Source of the DNA: Aphelenchoides besseyi
Lineage: Eukaryota > Nematoda > Chromadorea > Rhabditida > Aphelenchoididae
Assembly: GCA_024699855.1 (NCBI GenBank)
Contig: JAMPIQ010000001.1
Location: forward strand, 13,764,001-13,828,000
Length of the DNA: 64,000 nt
Reading direction: 5' to 3'
Of the stretch, positions 56,847 through 64,000 are shown piece after piece. Position numbers and translations under genes: made by a program. Each line of letters opens with the position of its first letter. Position 1 is the first letter of the stretch. The notes under the pieces were generated by a model. That model was not told the origin of the DNA. It saw nothing but the letters and a program-made list of their open reading frames with translations, and did not search any database.

Positions 56847-56976
56847 GAGGTGGCGGAAAATTTTTTGCCAAGGTGAATTCAACAAAAATGTGAAAGAAAA
56901 GAGAAACATCAGGGTCCCCCCTTATTCCCGAATTTTTTGTTGAGTTCACCTTGGCAAAAAATTTTCCGCCATCCTA
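56847..56976. mobile_element. Tiny inverted-repeat element (~130 bp MITE)
   Basis: Arms GGCGGAAAATTTTTTGCCAA (from 56852, continuing AGGTGAATTCAACAAAAA) and its inverted copy ending at about 56971 differ at one or two bases. They enclose ~40 bp. The whole can fold into one long hairpin. No target duplication is certain. Confidence 0.7.
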
Positions 56977-57072
56977 ATATTTTGCAATGCGAGTGAGTTG
57001 ATTAGAAATTAGAACCACGTAATTTCGATCATCACTATTTGAGTTGATTTCTGGTTAGTTACGTTTGTTGGT

Positions 57073-57306
57073 TCAATTTTTCAATGCCTTACCGACACTA
57101 TAAAATAGTTTGCTTAGGTATTTTTTTTGAATTCCGTCTGTGTGAAGGAATTTCATTGTTTCTAATCTCCTAATGCTCTTTTCAATTTTACGTAATTCAA
57201 CAAGAGTCATTGGAATCTGCAATTGTTTGTTTGTTGCATTTACAATTTCAATACACGAATTATTGTCAAGTGTCTCGACTTTAGCCACGATTGCTATTTC
57301 TTTCAT
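57073..57306 (-). CDS. Hypothetical 77-aa ORF
   Basis: ATG at 57306 opens MKEIAIVAKVETLDNNS and the frame runs through MTLVELRKIEKSIRRLETMK to SVGKALKN and a stop at 57073. Helical, lysine-rich. It stands between a MITE and a LINE and may itself be a piece of an element. Weak evidence. Confidence 0.25.
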   Translation of the reverse strand: MKEIAIVAKVETLDNNSCIEIVNATNKQLQIPMTLVELRKIEKSIRRLETMKFLHTDGIQKKYLSKLFYSVGKALKN

Positions 57307-57473
57307 TGAATTCGGTAAGTGAGCAGTTGATCCGTAATGAAACGGATCTTTAGGGCATTCAATTCAGCTGTTTCTGCCGGTGCGGACGTTCCCTTTCTTG
57401 GTACCGGTCCTCATCCAACATTTCCTCACGTTACTTGTCGGGTGTTGATGAAATAATTTTCACTCATTTCAAT

Positions 57474-60400
57474 GTTTGTTTATTTCACACTTCGCAACAA
57501 TGAACAGAGAAGGAAGAAACCGGGGGCGCCGGAGTGTTGCGGTGATTGTCACATGAGGTTAGTGGCGGCGACGTCGGAATTTCAGCGGTCGTGCAAACGT
57601 CCATTCCATCTGCTTCCATCTTCTTGGATCCCGGGCGGCGTTCGTCCATGAACGGTGGGTTGCTGCTCGTGGGACGCCGTTGTGTTTGCGGACGTCGTCT
57701 TCCCATCGGGTTGGCGGCCGTCCTCGTGGTCGGCTGGTTGTTGGTGTCCACACCGTTAGTTGCTTCGTCCAGCGACCATCGGTTCGGTTGAGCGTCTTCA
57801 GAGCAAACCGCCATTTGCGCCGTTTTGCGGCCACTACCACGTCGCGGAGTTTCGTGGTGCTGCGGATCCAGCTTGCTCGTTTGCCGTCGCGAAGTCGGAG
57901 TCCAAGCATTTGTCGCTCCATTGCGCGCTGAGTTCGCAGGATCCGAAGAAGGTTCGTTTTTGTGGTCGCCCATGTTTCGCATCCGTACAGAAGTGATGGC
58001 ATGATGCAGGTGTGGAAGTAGCGTCGTTTAAGATGAATTGCCACACTTCTGTTCGTCAGCAGTGTCCGTGCTCGCCCGAATGCGCCCCATGCCGCTCCAA
58101 TGCGTCTTCCGATCTCGTGGCCGTGGTCTCGCGGGAATTGGATGAGTTGGCCGAGGTACACGAAGGATGTTGTTTGGTTGATTGTTGAACCGTTGATTGT
58201 GATCGTGCTGTTGCTCGGGCCACCATGCCGGTCGCACGTCATCCATTCGCATTTTCGGGCGTTGATTTCGAGGCCGGTTGGTTTGCATGCATCTACGAGT
58301 TTTGCCGTCATTCGCTCGAGTTCTTCGGTGTTTGCAGCTATCAAGACCACGTCATCGGCGTACGCAAGATAGCGAAGTTGGCGGCCGTCTACGTTGATTC
58401 CATCGTTTTCCCAATCGATGTGGTCGAGAGCGTATTGAAGGCAGACGATGAAGATGAGTGGCGAAAGGGCGTCTCCTTGTCGGACTCCTCGTTGGACTTC
58501 AAAGGGTGCAGATGCCTGCGCAATTTGTATTGAGGAGGAGCCGTTGAGGTAGAGCTTCTTGACCATCTTGATCGTGTCATCGTCCACTCCGTAGTGGTTG
58601 AGTGCTCGCCAAATTGCTGCGTACTCCACGCTGTCGAAAGCCTTCTTGAAGTCGATGAACATCAGGAAGGTGGCGGTTGATTGCCTCGGAGATGAGTATT
58701 CGTAGGACTTCTCAAGGAGTTGGTTGATTGCTTGGATGTGGTCGCTGGTTGAGAAGCCCCGTCGGAATCCTGCTTGCTCCACTGGCAGATGCTGTTGGAC
58801 GGCGTCTTCGATGCGTTGGGCCAGAGCTCGAGTGACGACTTTGTAGAGCGATGGGAGGAGCGAAATTGGCCGGTAGTTGGAGACATCGGTACGGTCGCCC
58901 TTCTTGTAGAGTAGGATCGTGTTTGCATGTGCGAAGCCGTTCGGTATGTCGTCCGACTCGAACATAAGGTTGGCCGCCGATGCGAGTTGGCTGGCGATGA
59001 TCGGAACGCCGAATTTCGCTGCTTTTGACCGAATTCCGTCTGCTCCCGGTGCCGTATTCCCTCGTATCCGTTTGGCAGCCGCGTTGAGTTCGGTTGCCAA
59101 AATCGGTCGGTTGATTGGTGAGTTGGTTTCGTCATCGGGCGGACCATTGATTGACGAGTAGAGTTCCGAATAGAAGTTGGCGGCGACTTCGGCAGCTTCT
59201 GCAGGGGTCGTGGTTAGCGATCCGTCTTCTCGTTGGAATTGCGAGATCGTTGTTCTTTTGTGCGCCAGCTCGATTCTTCCGCGTTTCAGTCGGTTCTTCT
59301 CGAGTGCTCGCTTGAGGACGTCGATTCGGTGGTTGTGGAGGTCGCTCTTCAAAGCACATCGGATCATCTTGTTGAGCTCGGCGTATTGGATGAGGGCTTG
59401 TGCTCGCTGGGCCGCTGGGAATGTCGAGGACGTGACGCCGAATTTGAGATCTCGTCTTTGTCGTAATAGGTCGAGCGTTTGGTTGGAGATTCTTGGGCGT
59501 ATTTCCCATCGCTTTTCGGCGGCCGCAGCGGCATCTTTGAGAGCGCCTTGGAGTTGCTGCCACTTGCTTGATCCACTTCGCCCATCGCTTTGGTCGTTTG
59601 TGCGTCCATCGAGAAGGAGTGCGGTCTTCAAGCGAAGTTCGTCGTAGTCCGGCGGAAGACGTCGGGGTGTTGGTCGTTTGCTTCGCATCTTCTTCATTTG
59701 CACTTTGGCTCGGATGAGGCGATGGTCGCTTCCGGCGTTGAAGCGGTTGAGAACTTGGACGTCGGTTGTTGATCTTCGGTTGCGGGCGAGGACGTAGTCG
59801 ATCTCATTGAGCGTGGCTCCATTTGGCGACCTCCAAGTCCATCGTCGTCCGGTCGGTTTTTTGGAAGAACGAGTTGAGGATGTAGTAGCCCGCGGATTCC
59901 GCAAAGTCGACCATCTTCTGTCCTCGAACGTTTCGTTGGCCCGAGCAGAAGGCGCCGACGTGTTGTTGGGTCGGCTGGTCGCTTCCCACACGCGCATTGA
60001 AGTCGCCGATGATGAGATCTTCGGTAGACGTTCCGGGAAGAGTGGCATTTCGGAGGTCGTCTATGAACGTGTCGTAGTCTTCGTCGTGGCAGGGAGCATG
60101 AACTTGCGTAACGCGCATCTTTCGTCCATGTGGGTTGGTGTACACGAGTTGGATGATTCGTTCCGAGATGTTGAGAACGTTGATGTGCCGGTCGGCTTCG
60201 GCCGTAACGATGAATCCAACTCCCGCATTTGTTCGTTGGCCGTCGGTCCGTCCGGAGTTGTAGAGAATGACGGCCGATGCCGGGTTGAGGTCGTGCTCGA
60301 TGCGGTCGATTCCCGGGCGTCGGGTTTCACTCAATCCAATAACGTCAAATCGGAGGTGGCGGAGCTCTTCGGTCAGGTTGGCCAGGCGGGCGTCGGCGGC

Positions 60401-60614
60401 GATTGAACGGACGTTGTAGCTGCACAAGTTGAACGCGCCTTGTCGCCTTCGTTTCCTCGTGTGACGTTTAGCGCCATTCGCCATTGGGCCCAGCCACGGG
60501 TTGCTCCCAATGTCTGTCTACGGCAAAGAGCGGCCGTAAACAGAGAAAAAACCTTCCGGTGGCGGGAGAGAAAAAATTCAACCGACCGGCCTGAGCGAGT
60601 GATTTTCGCGAATC
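57474..60614 (-). mobile_element. Full-length RTE LINE B with 13 bp target duplication
   Basis: 3141 bp on the minus strand, flanked by CACTCATTTCAAT at 57461-57473 and 60615-60627. It has a ~130 bp GC-rich 5' leader, one APE-RT ORF with a single frame break, and a short 3' UTR ending in GAAATAAACAAACATTG. A complete 5' end with a long duplication shows a full-length retrotransposition product. Confidence 0.93.
57559..60484 (-). CDS. RTE endonuclease-reverse transcriptase (one frameshift)
   Basis: Start MANGAKRHTRKRRRQGAFNL at 60484. Endonuclease: LCSYNVRSI, VIGLSETRR, VHAPCHDED, IGDFNARVG, then, after a one-base frame change near 59862, SPNGATLNEIDYVLA and GSDHRLI. RT: APGADGIRSK, NYRPISLLPS, FLMFIDFKKAFDSV, GVRQGDALSP, YADDVVLIA. 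The C-terminus has ETWATTK, RAMERQMLGLRLRDGKR and GRPPTRWEDDVRK, with a stop at 57559. The RT YADD and endonuclease GDFN/SDH residues are intact. The frame break could be a real mutation or a sequence error; otherwise the copy looks competent. Confidence 0.92.
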
Positions 60615-60627
60615 CACTCATTTCAAT

Positions 60628-62920
60628 TCACAACTTTTTTCGTCGTGTTTTCTGATCCTATAAACGATACTTAGCACATGGTCTTTCGAACAGAAACGCC
60701 CAAAACAACACGCATCCTATGAAAACAACAGCAACATCCGAAGAATCCGTTAGAATGTTCACCACAAAGTGCTGAGATTTACCCGTGGTTACGGAAGTTA
60801 CGACCACGACGATTTGATGATTGAAACGTTTTGTTCGGTGGTTTGCCGGACCGATCGCTCAAATTGAAAGCTAAAACGCTTTTTGTTGTTTATGACCATT
60901 GATCATTAAACTTAATTATGTTCATTTTAACCGAAAACCTTAAAAGAGAAAATCAAATGCCGTCAAGTTTGAAAAGTTCGAAAACTCGAAACCGCAAACT
61001 CTCTTTGAATGTGGCCGATAGATTTCCCAGACAGAAATGTTTTCGATCATCTCACCAACAGCCCGATCATCCTTGTTGATACACAAATTTCACACAACGG
61101 ATAGTTTCTGTCTGCAGGACGTGATTCGTTCTATCAGGTGCATTTTGTGAAGGAAAAGTCGGTTTAATAGTTTATAACGATTATTTGACACCAAAAGAAA
61201 TTACGTACTTGAGAACTCAAAACGTTGGATTCACTGGTCCAATAGTTTGTGCCGATCACATTACCAACGGAACTAACAGAATATCGATCTTTTTATCTCT
61301 TAATCGTTTCAAAAAAATATTTACATCATTAACAAAACGGGAATAAAAACCCGAGTGTTTGATCAAAAACTCTGATTATCAAATGAACGTCATCAAAGCC
61401 GCATTGAAAATATTCCAAACTCAGTTTATCAAATAAATTGTCTAAAAGTTAGTCGCACATATTTTTTATGAGACATTTAATCGATCGTAAATCAACATTT
61501 TGAATATCAAGCAATGAGCTAAAACAACAAAAAACAGCGAGTCTGAGGCCTCGTAAACACGTCGATTTTTAGTTGCTAGTGACATCAAAAACAGCTAAAA
61601 TGAATTGGTTCTACTTGTACTAAAGTGCGTCCATAACTCTTGTAATTTTCAAAGCACAACCTGTAGTTCTTGTCACGCTTTGTCATATATGCCTGTACCT
61701 CGTTATTGGACTAAGCGCTGTCGAAGCATTCGAGAATACGAGGATGCTATCGAACATTCGTCCAATCGAGTATTTCAGCCAGCCATCTATGCAACAATAT
61801 GCCAGAAATGTTTTGCTTTTTCTTTTCCGCGTGGAAAAGGGACGGATCAAAAACAGAATTTATTCAGCGCGAATAAAAAATAACAACTGAGGCGTCTGCT
61901 GGAGATGTGGTAAGAAACGGGAGAGGAGCAAAAAAAGAGGCGGAGAGTAGGTGCGAGGGAAAAAACTGACCCGCCGCGGCGAAATGATCGAAATTGATCT
62001 TCGCGTTTGCGACATGCTCTTCTTTATGCACGTTATTCATAATCTACAAGAAGTATGAAGATAGCAAAGCGATACAACTTTTCTCAATAATCTAAGCCTG
62101 TGCAGAGTGATGAATGAAGAGCAACCAATTCCCACATTCAATCTTAGCTTCAAAAATCGAAAAGATCTCAAGTCATAACACAGAACCGCTGCTTAGTCAA
62201 CACAGAGAATTACAACGACAATACGAACTGTAACGGTAATCAAGATCCAGAAATCTCGACATCTATTGAACGACCCGCAACACAACGACAGTCACTTAGT
62301 TCTGCAGTTGGGCATGCCAATGGATCGTTTGCCAACTATTTTTTCCAGGCATCAAAAGATCGCGGAAACAAATTCACTCAACGAAAAACAGTGGAAAGAA
62401 AAAGGACGATAGTTGGTTTTTAAGAAATGAATAAGTAGTCTGTGTTAGCTTTTGATTCCTTCTTTTCTGATATTTTCATTTAACATTCGTATCTGTGGTC
62501 AGAACAATCGGAAAGAGCTTCTAAGAGGGAGTAGGGGTTGTGAGAGACAGAAATAAGGTATCTAGTTAACAGAAAACTAGTTTAATTTGATACACCTCTT
62601 TGTTTTTACTGTCGAAATGATTGCTTGGAAAGTTTACTGAAAACAACTAGTCTCTCATCGATGTTTCAAGTACCCAGAAACTTCCGTTATGACGGTCGTT
62701 AAAGTGCTCGTTTCTTGGAACTCACGAACTGCACTCAAACATTCGAATTGCGCGATAATGAGGAGTACAGTTTGTTTGATCGAATTTGTTGGAATGCAAT
62801 TAAAACCAATGAACATGACAGAGATAATCTCAAACTTAATCGCCTGTACTCTCGATGTAAAAACTCGGACGAATTCAACGGCTCATGTTCATTTACATTC
62901 AGTCGTTGGTCCGAATCGAA
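60628..62920. other. Long intergenic region
   Basis: AT-rich and without a supportable gene. At 62000-62014 TTCGCGTTTGCGACA matches the end of family-2 LTRs, and 61860-61999 is GC-richer in the same manner, so a diverged solo LTR is possible. TTTACATTCAG at 62892-62902 could be a spliced-leader acceptor for the next gene. Confidence 0.4.
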
Positions 62921-63923
62921 ATGGCGAATTCAATTGTTATTTCCGTTGTGTTCTTTGGGATTTGCTGCTTAACAGTCACAGGTCAATCGTATCCATCGGC
63001 CAATCAAAACGTAACGATTAAACGGCTGACGGGTTTGCTATCTAACTATCTTTCCTACTCGTAAGTTGAGGCTGAATTTCACTTTCGATATCACATATTT
63101 TAGTCAATGGAACGTGGTAAGTCCGGAGATTTGAGTCGGATGTTTGGTGTCTATGTGGGCAGTCACGTATAATCGGAAATGTTTTCATAAACCCACCGTT
63201 GAGCTCACGCAACGTTGTAGTCTCCAAAAAGTCGTAGGAGATCGCAAAAAAGCAAAAACTCCACGCTTTTGCAAATAAAACTGAACTCTTAAGTTTTCTG
63301 ATAACAATTCTTCAGCTTTGCAATACCGTGGCCAACGACGTTTATCTGCAAAAGGATTTCGCAACAGTAAAAAGCGATGTAATGAATACAGCGTAAGTTT
63401 TTGCTATACGAACCAGCTCAATCTAAACATACATCGATAGCCGATATGAGTGCTCTCTATTACTTTAATTAATTTTCCGTTCAGAATGGCTCAACTGACA
63501 TCGTCCCAATACTCAGCTATTATGAGCAAAGCGACCATGTTGATCTTGAAAATGGGTCCAACCAAAGTGACCGGAGCTTTGAACAGCGTTCTCACCGTTC
63601 TCGGCAATAACTTAGGTCCATTCTACACTCAGTTGAACGCTTTTTCAAAAAGTATGCAAACACGAGGATTGAAACCGGCTGCTTGTTGGAAAGAACAATT
63701 TCGTCTTGTCAACTCGGCAAGTCAACAGATTAATCGTCTGATTTCAAAGGTTTTAGTTCTTAACATTGAAACGTGTGAATACGATCTTCACTCGTGTGTC
63801 CCTGCAATTCTCGAAGAGCGATTGGCAGACGTTCAGCTCTTCGCTCTCATCGTTTTTACGCTTCTCCAAGTATGGACTCTAGTTTTCCCAATGAACATCT
63901 TCAATTCGACAAATGATCAATAA
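62921..63923 (+). CDS. Secreted helical protein with C-terminal hydrophobic segment
   Basis: Four exons, 62921-63060, 63104-63116 (13 nt), 63316-63392 and 63485-63923, total 669 nt or 222 codons plus stop, all in phase. The protein starts with a signal peptide (MANSIVISVVFFGICCLTVTG), then an Asn-glycosylation site in NQNVTIK. The body is alpha-helical (AQLTSSQYSAIMSKATM, LNSVLTVLGNNLG), with cysteines at CNTV, ACWKEQ, ETCEYDLHSC. Near the end is a hydrophobic stretch, VQLFALIVFTLLQVWTLVF, which may be a membrane or GPI anchor. It could also be an artefact if the last exon really ends at the GTTTTAG near 63750. Length and style recall nematode secreted families, but I cannot name one. Confidence 0.55.
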
Positions 63924-64000
63924 ATTTCTCAGCGAGCATTCGGTTTCACGGAATCTTCTGTTTGACTGAGCGAATTTTATTGTCGGTTTCGAAAACTATT

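Noticed and set aside
59177..60406. Plus-strand ORFs of 156 and 199 codons
   Set aside because: They are antisense shadows of the RTE-B coding frame.
61605..61883. 92-codon plus ORF with several cysteines
   Set aside because: No splice support, no domain, and its end overlaps possible LTR-derived sequence.
62689..62975. Open frames just before the secreted-protein start, with cysteines
   Set aside because: They do not join in phase with the downstream exons, and the signal-peptide ATG at 62921 follows a TTCAG acceptor-like site.
1..64000. Bacterial or plasmid origin of the contig
   Set aside because: Abundant spliceosomal introns, animal gene families and retrotransposons throughout excl­ude it; no operons or Shine-Dalgarno-led genes were seen.

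Overview
The window looks like nuclear DNA of a nematode. Genes are cut into short exons by introns of mostly 35-60 bp with GTAAG-type donors and TTTTCAG/TTTTAG acceptors. Many start codons lie just behind a TTTCAG that could be a spliced-leader acceptor, and genes are tightly packed. The content also fits: a dysferlin-type ferlin, a serpentine chemoreceptor of the Sra/Srab sort, and RTE-type LINEs. No tool was run, so gene models rest on reading frame, splice phase and motif recall.

Layout. From 1 to about 23.4 kb is gene-dense and almost free of transposons: the 3' end of a cytochrome P450, a ~7.3 kb ferlin, a cytosolic endo-beta-N-acetylglucosaminidase (ENGase), then on the minus strand a YEATS/GAS41 protein and a NOL8-like nucleolar protein. 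The latter is divergent from an unidentified nuclear-type protein. After these come a serpentine chemoreceptor, a small zinc-finger/AT-hook protein, a Gr-like seven-helix protein and a secreted cysteine-rich protein.

From 23.4 to 61 kb is a transposon landscape. It holds a decayed RTE LINE, a 764 bp TA-flanked inverted-repeat element with a transposase tail, and an open 1860-residue Helitron with an N-terminal Ulp1-like protease domain, sitting between the exons of a minus-strand host gene. It also holds a truncated topoisomerase II-like gene, an intact Ty3/gypsy element with apparently identical 179 bp LTRs and a GATCC target duplication, several solo LTRs of two families, an RTE 3' fragment hit by a solo LTR, an internally deleted RTE copy with a 12 bp target duplication, and a nearly intact RTE with a 13 bp duplication. 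The window ends with a secreted protein whose frame needs a 13 nt micro-exon.

The left genes serve separate cell functions (membrane fusion, glycan turnover, chromatin, rRNA processing, chemosensation) and show no operon logic beyond close spacing. The right half is best read as repeated insertion into host genes and into older elements. Target duplications there are visible by eye and give a partial order of events.
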